A stretch of 64,000 nt of DNA from Diphasiastrum complanatum (GCA_029204225.1 CM055112.1:27147321-27211320), one strand, 5' to 3'; shown: positions 1 through 13,247, numbered from the stretch's first letter. The notes: generated by a model from the sequence alone, not told the origin. Made by a program: numbers and translations.

Positions 1-58
1 AATTAGATGAACAACATAGATCAGTGTTAACACAAGCTGCTGAATTCCTTGTTGCCCT

Positions 59-1218
<1,160 letters not shown>

Positions 1219-1284
1219 GAGACTGTATCCCGGCTATACAAGATTTGCTAGGTATCAGATTAATATAGCTTGTAGGTGCTATCA

Positions 1285-2004
1285 GACGAAGTACATCCAA
1301 TCAGGATGGTCTTGAGACCATTTCTTCCTTGTGTCTTCTAGGATCTGCGCATAGGCAATGCACCCAAACACTCTCAGGTTCTTCAAAGAAGGCTTAGAGC
1401 CTGTCCACACCTCATGGGGTGTCTTGTCGGAGAGGGCCTTGGTCTGTCCTGGACGTAAGCTGCAGTGGAGACAGTTTCAGCACAGAATCTCTTGGGCAAC
1501 GATGCGTGCGATAGCATACACTTGGCAGATTTGATCAGAGTATGGTTCTTCCTCTCAACTAAGCCATTAGACTGAGGACTGTAAGGAGTGATAAATTGAT
1601 GTTCAATGTCTTGGCTTTGGCAATACTCCTTAAACTCGACAGAGATGTATTCTCCACCGTTGTCTGACCTTAGGGCCTTGATCGTCCTTCCAGTCTCCTT
1701 TCATGCACGCTCCTTGAAGATTCTGAAGCAGTTAAAGGCTTCTGATTTCTTCTTTATAAAATGCACCATAGTCCTTCTAGAGAATTCGTCAATAAAGGTT
1801 ATAAAATACTTGGCATCCTTGAGTGAGGGATTTTTCATCACAAATATTTGAATGTACAACATCTAGCAATCGTCTAGCAACATGCTGATGGCCTGACTTA
1901 AATGGTTTCCTAGTTTGTTTACCAACTAGACAGTCTTGACAGACAGGTAACTCGACTTTTTTGCGATGATAGTCGAGATCAAGAACAATAGATTGTCTAG
2001 ACAT
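1285..2004 (-). pseudogene. Copia A1 integrase, partial and broken
   Basis: Frame pieces show the zinc-domain tail CQDCLVGKQTRKPF, LLDVVHSNICDE, then SDNGGEYIS and YSPQSNGLVERKN, which carry the second Asp and the Glu of the DDE core, and a degraded VFGCIAYAQ-type C-terminal motif. Several stops and frameshifts are present. RT should follow, but the sequence passes into the LTR after about 70 nt. Confidence 0.85.
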
Positions 2005-2114
2005 TCATTGTACAACAGCATGATTTAAATGACCAAGTATGTAATGCCAAAGTAAACCTTTATTTGTATAAATTGAAGTACTGAGAGCCTGACCAGAGGC
2101 AGAAAAACAATGAC

Positions 2115-2450
2115 TTAATTTATAAAGTATCCATGCCTCTTTTTGAGTGCTAGGATCTTGCCAGTCCTATCAACTATTTTACACTGATCACATTCGAACT
2201 CTACTCTATGTCCTAAATCTGTGATTATGCTTACAGAGAGCAGATTGGTAGATAAATTTGGTACATACATGACTTTAGAGAGTAGCTTAGATTGATCATT
2301 TTCAAAGCTTAATCTTACAATGCCTTCACCTTTAATAGCTTGTGTGCTATTGTCATCAAGGTGAACGAATTTCTGGGTATTGTAAGGTCTATAGGACTCA
2401 AAACAGCCAATGAGGCTAGTCATGTGCTAAGTGGCTCCGGAATCCAGGAA
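2115..2450 (-). pseudogene. Copia A1 protease and GAG-pre-integrase domain
   Basis: Follows WFLDSGAT after one stop codon (a CAG-to-TAG type change just before HMT). It contains the conserved Copia stretch with YVPNLSTNLLSVS and GHRVEFECDQC, then KILALKKRHGY. In the family this links the retropepsin to integrase. It is open over 2115-2423 but upstream and downstream frames are broken. Confidence 0.85.
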
Positions 2451-3329
2451 CCAAGAACTGTCACCAGATGCTCCTTGATGGTTGGTCATGAAGGCATCAT
2501 GATTCATTTCTTGAATAGGCTGTGGAGCTTCTACAGCTGCATTTGCCACTTGGTTCGACTGTCCCTTGCTGTTGTTCTTCGCTTGAAGTATTCGACAGTC
2601 TTGAATTTCGTGGTTGTTTCGTTTGTAGTATCTGCAGAACAACTTCTTCTTTGTCTGCAAATTCGATTGTTCTTTGTGCTGAGCTGGTTTCTGATCTGGC
2701 TTTGATTGCTTTGGGCCTTTCTTCTTCTTCTGCTTTGTCATGCTCTTGTTGATGTGTGAGGCGTGAGAATCAACTAAGGAACTCAAGGCTTTGTTCCTTC
2801 ACGTGTCTTCCTGCAACAACATAGTAATGACTCACGAAAGAGTCAATTCTGGATGTGTCGTTATGATCATCACCCAACTGTCATAAAAACTTGGCAAGCT
2901 TGTAGGCAGTTGCATCACTGCGTCTTGATCGTCTATGATAGATCAGACAACGGCCATTTGTTTTAGCAGGTTCTTGAATTGATTGATGTGATTCTGCAGA
3001 GAATCACCATTCGTCATCTTGAGGGAGTATAATTTCTTCCTGAGATGTAGCTTAAAAGTTATATCTCGCACTTCATATAGCGTGCTCAAGATTTTTCAGA
3101 CTTCTTTCGATGTCTGAGCCTCGGATACATGGTCGATCTGGGTATCCGAGATTGTGAGAATGATTAGCGTGAAAGCTTTTCCATCCTTCAGCTTCCATCC
3201 TTTTGCACCTGTGACAACGTCGTACAATTGTTTTGCCATTAGTACAGTTTTCATCTTAAATTTCCACAGATGGTAATTGGCTCCATCAAGCTTGTCCATG
3301 ATAGGACTGGCTTTCCCTTGGGAATCCAT
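2427..3329 (-). pseudogene. Copia A1 gag, broken
   Basis: The reading begins MDSQGKASPIMDKLDGANYH, the N-terminal Copia gag form that leads into a WKFKM motif (DUF4219/UBN2 type), and continues through several stops to a CCHC-like knuckle. The knuckle reads CRYYKRNNHEIQDC; its second Cys is Tyr, so zinc binding is probably lost. A basic Lys/Gln-rich linker precedes it. The 3' end reaches the protease active-site motif WFLDSGAT. At least three stops interrupt the frame. A nucleocapsid role is known for the family; here it is a relic. Confidence 0.85.
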
Positions 3330-3473
3330 GTGGAAGAATTAGTCTAAGTGATAGGAGAAACTATCAGTGACTTAAGTATGCAAATCTGATACTGAAAATA
3401 CTGAACAAGAAGACAATTACTCTATCGGCTAGTAGAGTCTTGTACTGTGGAGGCTAATCAAGCTATTAAAATA

Positions 3474-3485
3474 GCTCTGATACCA
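3474..3485 (-). promoter_or_regulatory. tRNA-iMet primer-binding site of Copia A1
   Basis: On the plus strand GCTCTGATACCA, the reverse complement of TGGTATCAGAGC, the usual plant Copia primer site for initiator tRNA-Met. It abuts the LTR with no spacer. Confidence 0.93.
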
Positions 3486-3486
3486 T

Positions 3487-3521
<35 letters not shown>

Positions 3522-4592
3522 TAAGACGAACACAAACGAGAAATGAACTCGAACAGGAAACGAACTCGAACAGAATATGTTCGTGCGCAGTGGAATGAGC
3601 TATACGACTCTCTCCTTAAGCATGACTACGCCTATCAGAATGGCAGGACTTTAGTGATAGAAATCACGGTCATTCTAGATTACGTAGCCAAACATTAATA
3701 GATGAAGCGTCAGGTGAATAATTTGTCATGAATAGCAAGACAAATTATATGTCTCGAATGATTCAAGAAGAGCTAAACTATGCTCGACTGATAATTAGTC
3801 GCGAATAATTCGCGAAAGACAAGACTGAATGTTAGTCGTCTATTACCAAAAAGAACAACTAGAAAGATCAGACAGAATGAAGAGTAAGCATGACAATATT
3901 AACACAGATCTAAATGCATAACAATAAACTGTATCAGATTAAGTAGATCATGTATACATGTTAATAATGCGGTAGAGCACAACACAATAGCGGACGAAAC
4001 CACATGCCCTACAAAGCTTATTTCAATCTGCAATAAGGAATAAAACCTCTTCTCTTGAATCAATCTATCTTTCTTGTCAGCCCCTAACTGAAAAATAGCC
4101 TATCCCTCTCACAACTTAACTTCATATCTTATTCACAAATGGTATTCAGTATATATATACATAATGTTACAGGTGTGCAGCTGTAGAAAGTATAGTATGG
4201 ATGTGTTGTCTGTAGGAGATCGTGGGTGGCCACAATTGTTGTCCAATATGTTGGCGCAACTGCATGGGGTGAGCGTGAAAAGGGTGCGATGTCAGTCAGT
4301 GCTGAAGTGTCTATTGGTGATGACAACGCGAAAAGTACGTCACTCTTACGAGTAGACTTAGGATTAGATTTATAGAATGCCTTTGTTTTTAGGGCACCTT
4401 TAGCATTCTGTAAGATAGTGTCCACCTTTCGTCTGTCATCAGAACATAGTGTCGCAATTTATTCGCCTTTTCTTCGTCTGTGTGAATTTGCATGTAAATA
4501 TGCAGACTGCACGACAACGTTAGTAAATATGCAGCAAGAATGGAGGCAGATTAAAAATGGGATTTAGGAGAGTAGAAAGAGTAAATCCAACA
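3486..4592 (-). repeat. 5' LTR of Copia A1 (right copy, complete)
   Basis: Starts TGTTGG immediately after the primer-binding site and ends CCAACA, giving matching inverted ends; about 1,107 bp. A TATATATATA stretch near 4151-4160 is a candidate promoter for minus-strand transcription. Confidence 0.88.
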
Positions 4593-4597
4593 ACCCT

Positions 4598-5548
4598 GTC
4601 TTCTGCTGCTCTAGAGCATTCTGCTTTGTCTTTGACATAGTTTGAATCTGAAGGTTCGTTTCGATTCTGCTCCTTTTTGTTTCTGGGATTCTGATAATAG
4701 TCTATTGCTGCATGACCCCGTTTATGACAATGAATGCATTCAATCTTTGAATTTAGCCCACACTTTTTTTCTGTGTGGCCCGATCTTCTGCATCTGTTGC
4801 AGATCTTCTTATCACCAGAATTCTTCTGTTGTTTTCCAGATTGTTGTTCATTAGTCTTAGACTCATTCTTCTTAGATGACTCCCTCTTAAACTTAGACTT
4901 CTTAGAAGATTTTTTTTTCTGAGTAAATAGAGCATTTTCTGAATGTCCATTGTCGTCATAGCATTCACGAGCTTCTACTTCTTCCTTCACTCCGTCTATT
5001 GCCTTTTGAAGTGTCATTATCACATCTTTCGCCAAACAGGTTCGAGTTGTGTGGAATGACCTGGGTAGGGCTTGAAGAAAAATAACTAAGCTATTTTTCC
5101 TTAGAAATTGTATTTTCTACACCAGAATTCTGCAAGAAAATAATTAGATCTTCAATCTTTCGCACAAATGTATTCAAGTCTTTGCCGTCCCACTGTAGGT
5201 AGATTAATTGGTCTTCCAAAATCATGATCTGATTACGAGATCGAGTCTCATTTTTTGTTTGCAATTCTTCCCATAAATTCTTTGCATTTGAAATTGACGT
5301 AAGATCTAGCATTATATTGTCATGCAATGAAGACGCAATAATTGTTATAGCTTTGTCATTTTTTAAACTCCATTCTCAAAGTTCTTTGCCAGGAGTAGCT
5401 TCTGGATTCTCCTCAATTGGTTCTACCCATTGCCGTAGACCTTCGCCCTTCAACAAGAGTGGAGACTTTAATTTCCAAATCAAGTAGTTTGAACCTTCTG
5501 GTCCAAGATTGTAGTGATCTTAGCTTGAATATTGGTGATCGACGACAT
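4598..5548 (-). pseudogene. Copia D gag with two zinc knuckles, broken
   Basis: Begins near ATG 5548 (MSSITNIQAK...). The UBN2 gag core at 5091-5327 includes NLWEELQTKNETRSRNQI and DLIIFLQ. A Lys/Ser-rich linker and two knuckles follow at about 4690-4830: CNRCRRSGHTEKKC is intact, while CIHCHKRGHAAIDYY has lost its last Cys. Stops occur between 5327 and 5548 and between 5091 and 5035. The open frame beyond 4598 is A1 LTR sequence read through by chance. Confidence 0.8.
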
Positions 5549-5649
5549 CTTTTAATTCTGAATAAAGTCCAAATAGCGGCTTATTGATGGATGTTGAAGA
5601 ATATTAAGAGGGATACGAAGATACCACTGTATCAACTTTAATTCTGTAT

Positions 5650-5661
5650 GCTCTGATACCA
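5650..5661 (-). promoter_or_regulatory. tRNA-iMet primer-binding site of Copia D
   Basis: Plus strand GCTCTGATACCA, identical to the primer site of A1. It fixes the orientation (minus) and places the 5' LTR to its right. Confidence 0.88.
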
Positions 5662-5997
5662 TTATAGGAAAAATAGCAATTATTCTTCCACAAAGAACAT
5701 GATGCAAGTTCGAATAAATCAAACTAATATCAGTGTCTTCAATCGTGATTTTATCTGACCTATGTACTAATAGAACAGTATTTATTCTGACTGAATATGT
5801 GTGCGGAAATTATATGCTGAAGTAAGATACTATATGCGGAAGTATGAGACAACTCAAGATCATTTAGACAATAAGAAACTATTAATCAAAAAATTAATTT
5901 TCATTACTCTAAATCTGATTCATCAATATACATCTCTTGATGTCTTATCTCGCTGTTGTGTCTCTGATTGAGTGAGTTTCAACGAGTAGTGCATATG

Positions 5998-6005
5998 TAT
6001 TTATA
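5998..6005 (-). promoter_or_regulatory. Candidate LTR TATA box (Copia D)
   Basis: TATAAATA on the minus strand, between the TTCGCGAA-rich block (upstream on that strand) and the primer site (downstream). The spacing fits a U3-R-U5 layout. Inference only. Confidence 0.5.
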
Positions 6006-6119
6006 TTGCTACAAGACAGGTCTTTTGGCCTTTTATTTACAAGTTTTTTTTTTTTGGCCTTTTAATACTGTAATAGTAGAAATCTAACCATTTACGACTG
6101 TTGATATTCAAATAGACGC

Positions 6120-6600
6120 TCTGTTTTCACGCTCGAATAAATTCTGTTCGCGAATATTTCGCAACAATCTATCTCTTCGTTTCAGCTTTGTATTTTGCGA
6201 ATTGTTCGCGACACTTGTCTCTTTGCGACATTTTCGTCATTCGCGAATTGTTCATGACAGATGACAATTCTTGAGCTTGAAGAAGGAAGCTATAATATTT
6301 CACAAATTGTTCGAGATAGTTTCTTGAAAGGTGAGCTTGAAGAATAGTCCAAAAGATTTTGCGAATTGTTTGCGACAATTTTGCGACATCTGAGACTTGA
6401 ACAAGAAACAAGAAAATTTTGCAACAAGATTCTGTTCGCGAATCTTTCAAGCTTCAACAAGAAAGCCACGAGCTTCCACAAGAAACTGTTTTGCGAATCT
6501 TTCGAGTTGACTGCAAGACAAATTTCATGACTCCTTCGCGAATCTTTTCGAGTTGGTCACGAATAGAAGTGTTTCGAGTTCGCGCTTGTTTCTTTCTCAT
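6120..6600. repeat. Cluster of TTCGCGAA-type motifs in a Copia LTR
   Basis: Perfect TTCGCGAA palindromes at 6147, 6240, 6435 and 6535, plus many one-base variants (TTTGCGAAT, TTGTTCGCGAC, TTTCGAG). Spacing is irregular, so this is not a simple tandem array. The block lies in the presumed U3 of Copia D. CpG-containing motifs stand out in otherwise AT-rich, CpG-poor DNA. Confidence 0.75.
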
Positions 6601-7194
6601 CCTTTGTCAAGTAAACCGCGCGCTTTGTTGGTAGAATCAAGATCTGTTTGATCAGTTGTTCTACAAACCTTTTTATGATGGATATAGACAATAGTGTCCA
6701 AATTGGATACTTCACTATTTCTATCAACAACTTTCCATATCAAGATTTAACTAGAACATGAAAAACCATAAAGAATGTAAATGTAACAATTCATCCATGC
6801 TTCCACCTCTGAACTCTTTGGAAAATAACAGCTACCAAACAATGAATGTGAGTAATGAACCAATGCTTGCCTGTCTCCTCCAACTTTGTCATTCCTTGAT
6901 ATGTCTCCACTATGAAACTCCATGAATGATCATCCATTGCCATCTTACCACAAAAAACCATCAACACTTGGAAATTCATCAGTAAAAGATTACAATAATG
7001 ATGCTAATCCAGCTTCACATGACTCCATAGAAGTAGTAGGTAGCACTAGTCCATATTTAAGTATTTATGACAAGTTCTTGTTGATTTTTCATGTAGTTGA
7101 TGCATGATTTTCACATTGGTAATGAACCTAGTGTGCTCTCCAAATTTGCCAAAGATCAAGCGACATAATTAGGTCATTTGGATCTGAACTTTTC

Positions 7195-7690
7195 ACATAT
7201 TTCTTGCCAATGAATTATGGGATATCGTTGTAATCACTGAGAGAAAGCTAGAGAATGATCCAGCAATGATCAACAAATGGAGACAAAGATCTGGGAAGGC
7301 CTTTCCCATGATCACTCTCAACATCAACGATGCTTAAATCAGCTCAAATAGCCAAAAATGCTTGGGACATGTTAGCTACACTCCATGACCTCAAATAAAC
7401 CTCCATGATTCATTTTAGATTGAAGTTCTTCACATTCAAAATGTCTAAAGTTGACTCTATTTCAACGTACCTTGGCAAGCTCAAAAATCTAATGGAGTAA
7501 ATGACTACTACTGGATCAATCATAGATGATTCTGATGCCATCATGACTCTGATATCAAGTCTATCTAAACCATAAGAGAATTGGGTCCTGGTGATATTTA
7601 CTCAACAAGGCGTCACTCTTACTAGAGTAATCTCAATGTTAGTTCAAGAGAAAATCAAAAGGCAAGGACCATCCTCTATTTCAGGCTCAT
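7195..7690 (+). pseudogene. Old Copia gag relic
   Basis: Plus-strand readings across two frames give DPAMINKWRQRSGKAFPMI, then AKNAWDMLATLHDLK, FRLKFFTFKMSKVDSISTYL, and SDAIMTLISSLSKP. This is the order of the Copia UBN2 gag domain. Several stops are spread through it and no flanking LTR is seen. Confidence 0.65.
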
Positions 7691-9794
7691 AATCTCAAGC
7701 TTAATACAAATCCAGTCATAGTAAAAAATTATTTAGCCTATTTGAGAAGTTGCAAGGGCATCACACAAACTAAAATGCATCCTTTCATAGGCATGCATGC
7801 CTTAGCATATGGTGAATGTGCTCTTTGATTGATCTTCATTCTAGATTGTGATTCAACAGAGAAAACATTACATATCAATATACTAGTAAGTTCTTTTCCT
7901 CACATTGGAATTTTATTAAATATTTGATTTTTTAAATTTAATACTTCAATACACATTTGCACCATCTTGCCAATGAATGTACAATTTAGCCTTCTCTCAT
8001 TGAAATGAACTATTAGGTTAGTCAATAGGCGTCTATAGTGGGTTTTGATCTATGATTGGATTTCTTACTAGCATAAATAATAACTATCAAACACTTCACT
8101 TTTCAATGACACTACATCACATTAATATTTTCACAAAAACTCCTCCTAATACAAAATAAATAGTCCAATATCATTCCATGCTTGATAAAATGCAACACCC
8201 TTATATGACTTGTAGTCAATTCTCATATTGTATGAAGGGTCCAATCAAATCCATGAGTGTTATGGCCAACTTCTATATACTCTCTATATCACTTTGGCCA
8301 CTACACCTATTTTCCAATAGAAATATTTTTCTAAAAAATTAGGCTGATTTATACATACTTCTTTGGACATAAGGTTAAGATTAAAGCTTTATTCCTCTAA
8401 TTCAATCCATAACTAAATGGTACTTGGTAGCCAATCAATGAACCTTAATATAATCTTTACCTAACAAGTTTAACCAATGGTTTCAACTGTTGGCATTACT
8501 AATAATGTGAATACTACCTACTGGTCTATAGATCATTCTCGCACAAGAATTCCCCTTTGAAATCTCTGACGTCCCATACCATCAGTTTTCTCTCCAAGAA
8601 AGTCTTTTGCTTTTAGATCTGATCAACAAAAAATCAAAAAGATTATCTGGTCATCCTATAACCAAACATAGGATTCGATCTTCAAAAAGATCTTAAACCG
8701 CATTATCCAAAATTTCTAGAGATCTAAAAAACTCCATCTAGATTAGCTATACCAGATATGCCCATATCTATTCCACCAAGTACTGGAGTACCCCCATATC
8801 TGCTCTTAATGGATCACAATAATCCATTGCCAAAATTGTGATTTAACAAGAATATGCACATGGTATTTCCGTCACATAAAACAACCCATCTGGTTGGTAC
8901 TATCCATCTCAAATTCCTACCATTTGAGAATAAGATTCTTTACACTACAAATATGAACCAAGTGTCATTCTCGTTCCATGTCACAATTTCCTATAACAAA
9001 TAAGGTCAACTCATGGTCCTATAGATATTTGATATAGATTCAACTTAATGAATTTGATAAATTGGTGCTATGCAATTTCCTTACAGGGATTATCTACCAA
9101 TCCAAATTACAAAACACAATCACATTTACCTAAACAGGTGTCTCATTTTCTTCCTCCCTTAGACTTACGGTCACCCGAAAAATTTCATTAGCGAAGGCCC
9201 CATAAAACTCCTTTGACACAAGTAAATGCAAGGCTACTTCCTTTTTGATGACACTAGCTTAAGTATTACTTCGTTAAAGTTGCATGAACTAATGAAAAAT
9301 CCATAAAATTTGGATCCAAGTACTCTTTTACAATATTCGATACTCTTATTTTTTATTGAATATAGAGCTACCTCCAAATATTATGACCATTATTCCATTT
9401 ATTCACTTTAACAAGTATCTCAAAAGCTTAAGTTTCCCCAATCTTAAAGATCAAAATCATTTAAGATAAGCCTATCGGTGCCCACCGAGTCCAAAAGGAA
9501 GAACAAAAATATCATTTAACTCAATTAACTATGAATATTTCTACTCCAGACTTATACCGATAAAAAGCACAGTACTAGGAACCCAAAATTCCACTAACTG
9601 GGTACTTGCCTGGAGAAAATTACCATGAAAAACAGTATTTTATTGCCAATCCTAAATCCATGGATCCAATCACGTTAGGATAATAAAGTTAAGATAATAG
9701 ACATAACGTTAGGATAATAAAGTTATTTTCCCCCAAAAAAAATCCTTTCCCAGCTATCAATTTAGATAGATTCACAAAAATCCAACTCTACATT

Positions 9795-9945
9795 TTTACT
9801 GTTAATTTTTGACAGGCGATAGTGTCGCAAAAATGCAAAAAATGCGACACTGTAATTTTACACGTAATTCCTGATAGGCCAAAAATACAAAAAGGTGACA
9901 CTGCGTTTTTACACAAAATTCCTGACAGGCAACATTGTCGGGTTT
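9795..9945. repeat. Three degenerate copies of a unit of about 50-60 bp
   Basis: Each copy begins TTTTTAC or TTTTACAC, continues with an AATTCCTGACAGGC-like core, then an A-rich stretch with GCGACACTG/GTGACACTG. Copies start near 9797, 9857 and 9914. Confidence 0.6.
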
Positions 9946-10704
9946 TTTAGAAAGAGAAAATATGACACTGTTGTCAAACTCCGTGTATTTCTACAGAATG
10001 TGTAAAAAACACCTGTAATTCTGTAGACTGTATAAAGACACGAAAAAACTCAGTCCACATGATTAGCCTGTAGCCATCCGGACTTAGCTGTTACACACGT
10101 TTTCAGCAGGGTGCAAATCAATTGTCCTCAACAACCAACAATCTGGATAATGCTCACAAACAGTTACTGAGCTCGCTCTTGATCTTCTACAGATTTCAAT
10201 TGTAAAATGACCAAAATCTATATTCTTTGATGATGAGGCCATGCAGCTCATCCCTGAGACAACTTCAAGATAATAGCGACTGCCCAAAGGTCTAGAATCA
10301 CACCAGGTTTCAGAAGCTTCTCAATAGCTACAGCCATCACTGGGAGTGGTCAACTCCACCCTTCCACCTGTTGATACTGTTGGAATAAGCTCCATTTATG
10401 CTCAAACAACCATTGAACTATATCATCAAAGGGTAATGGTTCTCTGAAGCTCATAAGCAGAATTATTTTAAAGATTACAGACTTCCACGGTCCATTTGTC
10501 ATGCATTCCTCCTGCCTATATCAGTCACACGTATATGCACTACTCCATATGTCTCAATTAGAGTGTCTGGCTCCTCTCAAGGTCATTAGTCACCAACAGG
10601 CCTCGAAGTGGAATAAAATCTAGGTGTGACCAATAATCTCGAACACTGGAGGGCCGGCCTACCATATTAGGACTATTCCATGTCCTTAGCTGAATATGGT
10701 CGTA

Positions 10705-10993
10705 ACATTAACATTGAAATCCGAGCCCAAACGTGTGTACTACAAGCTGTAGTACGGCCTTTGAATTGAGAAACAAGTAGAAATTGATTTGGTTGCATTT
10801 GGATCACAAAACTTCAATGTACATAGTGAGTTACTAGCTTGAGATTGCCAATGAGCTCCAAAAATTTTCTATCTTCTCACTATGGGAGCTTGGAATACAT
10901 AGCAAATTCGACTTCCTTTGTGAAGTTAGGTGGATTTCCAGCATGTAATAAGGAAGTAAGCTTAGCCTTCTTGCCCTAAAATGAAACCCTAGA
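10705..10993 (-). repeat. Partial 3' LTR of Copia B1
   Basis: Aligns with about 13825-14070 (shared AAATCCGAGC, GAGAAACAAGTAGAAATTG, GGTGGATTTCCAGCATG). Similarity ends abruptly at 10993 and does not reach the LTR terminus on the left. Confidence 0.8.
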
Positions 10994-11071
10994 GCTTGAT
11001 CCTCCACTTGACTCGACTCCAAAACATCAATGAGTTAAATAAGGCGTTTATCCAAAGGTGCTTCTTCAAGT

Positions 11072-12015
11072 TTACAAATCTTCCACTCTTGAAAGATCAC
11101 ATTTCCACCATTGCCAACTTCTTTGGTGGAAAACAAGTATATTGTGACAATCTTTATTTGAAGAGCAAAACACTACCATTATTCCTATCATTGAAATAGG
11201 ATAATCTTTGGTCCTTACATTGGAATAATCATGCTCAAAGCATTTGGACCCAAAGATTTCCAATACAAATGATGTTTCATTGTCTTGTCATAAAGAGTAC
11301 TAAACATCATAGATCTTAAAGATAGGCAACAAGTCTTTCCATGTCTAATAATACTATCCAACAAGTACTCAAAGATAATAAACTCTCCAATGCTCACCAT
11401 CCTTGCAAGATGCACACTTGAATGAAAAATTTGCATGCAATTTGATGACTCGACCTTTGTCATTGAAGACATCCTTGGAACTCCCATGCTTTGAGGCTGA
11501 TCCTCAAGATCTTCCTCCTTTTGATGCTCCTCCTCAATGCAAGCAAGATCACACTTTGCCAAGATCTCCACTTGAGTGATCTCCTCCTTTGCCAAGCTCA
11601 CAATCTCAAAAGCAACACTAGCTTCCAACTTAAACAATCTTCCATGTTTAAATCCCTTTGCAATGGAAACATCATTCTTCAAAATAAAACAAACACCATG
11701 CTTAAAGTGGACAGCCAAACCACTTTCTAAGAGTAGACCAACACTAAGCATATTCTTGGTGATTGATGGTACATAAAGGACATTTTCTAGATCCATACTT
11801 ATTGAGGATTCTAGATACAAAGAGATGGTACCAACACCATCTATCCTACACTTTTCATCACTTGTAGTAAAGACAAACTTTTTAGCATCATTGAATGAGT
11901 TTAAGGTTGAGAAAAAGTTCTTTTCACAAGACATGTGGGAGTTAGCCCCACTATCAATCCACCATGTATCCCTTGGATTGCCATTGCTTGTTGATGAAGA
12001 TGTAGATGCCATCAA
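11072..12015 (-). pseudogene. Copia B1 protease, GAG-pre-integrase and integrase scrap
   Basis: Opens with DTWWIDSGANSHMSCEK, the retropepsin D-S-G-A motif, then LENVLYVPSITKNMLSVG and a GRLFKLEAS stretch. After about residue 150 the frame leaves the normal Copia order: the HKRLGH-type segment present in B2 is missing, and an acidic stretch with EEEHQKEEDLEDQP follows, so an internal deletion is likely. A short integrase C-terminal motif (IFGSKCFEHD) is readable in another frame near 11240. Confidence 0.75.
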
Positions 12016-12402
12016 GAATACATCTACTTCATCCTCCTCCTCCTCATGTGCAAGGTTTCCTTGTTTGTCCTACTCCTCTTGTGCTCTTAGCCTCTTGTAG
12101 CATTCAGATGCATAGTGCCCCCTCTTTCTACAAACAAAGCATTTTTGCTTTAACTTGTCCTTTGAGCTTGATGCATCATCCTCTTCTTTGGCCTCCTTTG
12201 GATGCTTCTTCTTTCCATTGGTATTCTTTTTGCCCTTGAATTTGAAATTGGATTTCCCATCTCCATCCTACAAAGACAATGAACTCATTCTTGCCTTGTT
12301 GTGGAGCATCCTACACTCTTCAACCACTAATACACTGTGAAGTTTTTCTATAGTTGGCAAAGTGTCTTGAATGGCAAAACTTTGAAATTGCAAAGTCATC
12401 TC

Positions 12403-12870
12403 CTAGACCATTAAGAACAATTTGTACACACTCTCCATCATGAATCTTCTCTCCAATGGAAGCAACTCCCTATTTAGAGACTTGATTCTGAGTACATAAT
12501 TTTGTGCACTCTCCTCACTTCTCTTCATGCTTTGCAAAATTTGATTTCTAAGCATGAGAACCCTCAAAGTATTACTAGATTCATAGATTGATTTTAAAGA
12601 CTCCCAAGCCTCTTTAGCACTTTTATATGATGATACTTCCCTCAAAAGATCATTGCTCACATTCATTTTCACACAATGAAGTGCTAGCCTAGATCTCTTT
12701 TTGTATCTCACTAATTCTTGTGCACCTAGAGTTTCATCTTCATCCTCAATCAGAAACTCATAAAGATCTTGGAGCACCAAAAGTGACTCCATCCAAACCT
12801 TCCAAATAGCATAATTCGTAGAATTCAATCTCTCACTAGCTTCTAGAAGGTGTGCTCCAGCAGATCCCAT
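12403..12870 (-). pseudogene. Copia B1 gag
   Basis: Starts at the ATG reading MGSAGAHLLEASERLNSTNY, matching B2 gag. It is open through the UBN2 core (KSAKEAWESLKSIYESSNT, QNYVLRIKSLNREL) and ends early by frameshift. The zinc knuckle region further left (12080-12240) is readable only in pieces. B1 keeps Trp codon 23 (AIWKVWMES), which is a stop in B2. Confidence 0.85.
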
Positions 12871-12898
12871 CTTACTAGTGACTTCTACAAACAAGAAA

Positions 12899-13247
12899 TA
12901 GATTTGATTGACTTGAAACTCACAAAGGTCTCACACTTGTAGTGTTCCACTCAAATTTGATTTCTATTCCAACAAATGGACTTATAATCATAGTTCTATC
13001 ACTCCCTCACAAAGCTAGAATGAAGATAAGATGAAGTGAAAACTACTTTCAAGCAAATCTTGCCAAGAAATGGATTTGATTGTCTCTAGAAACTCACTAA
13101 GGTCTCTCTCTTGTAGTGTTTCACTCAAATTAGATTTCTAATCCAACAAATGAACTTATAATCTCAGCTCTAGCACTCCCTCACAAAGTTGAAATGAAGA
13201 TAAGATGATGTGAAATCTACTTACAATCAAATCTTGCCAATTTTGGC
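12899..13247 (-). repeat. Duplicated leader segment of Copia B1
   Basis: Two imperfect tandem copies of about 173 bp (about 12899-13070 and 13072-13247), each with a GGATTTGATTG-like start, CTTGTAGTGTT, TCCAACAAATG and CACTCCCTCACAAAG. B2 has this segment once, at about 19560-19735 in the opposite orientation. Confidence 0.8.

Larger units (their letters stand above)
4598..6620 (-). mobile_element. Copia D, 5' portion (gag plus 5' LTR), interrupted by A1
   Basis: Minus-strand gag (5548 to 4598), a tRNA-iMet primer site (5650-5661) and an LTR-like region to the right make up the 5' end of a Copia element. A1 inserted just after the zinc-knuckle region, so any remaining 3' part lies left of position 58, mostly outside the window. 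The LTR ends are not defined: after the primer site the plus strand reads TTATAGG rather than TG, and no second LTR is available for comparison. The right limit near 6620 is an estimate. Confidence 0.7.
6620..10704. other. Decayed, AT-rich, gene-free stretch
   Basis: No convincing gene. Apart from the gag relic and the short repeat listed separately, faint Copia-like traces occur around 8500-8560 (a protease-like YWSIDHSRTRIPL) and 8880-9000. All frames are full of stops. Probably very old retroelement debris. Confidence 0.6.
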
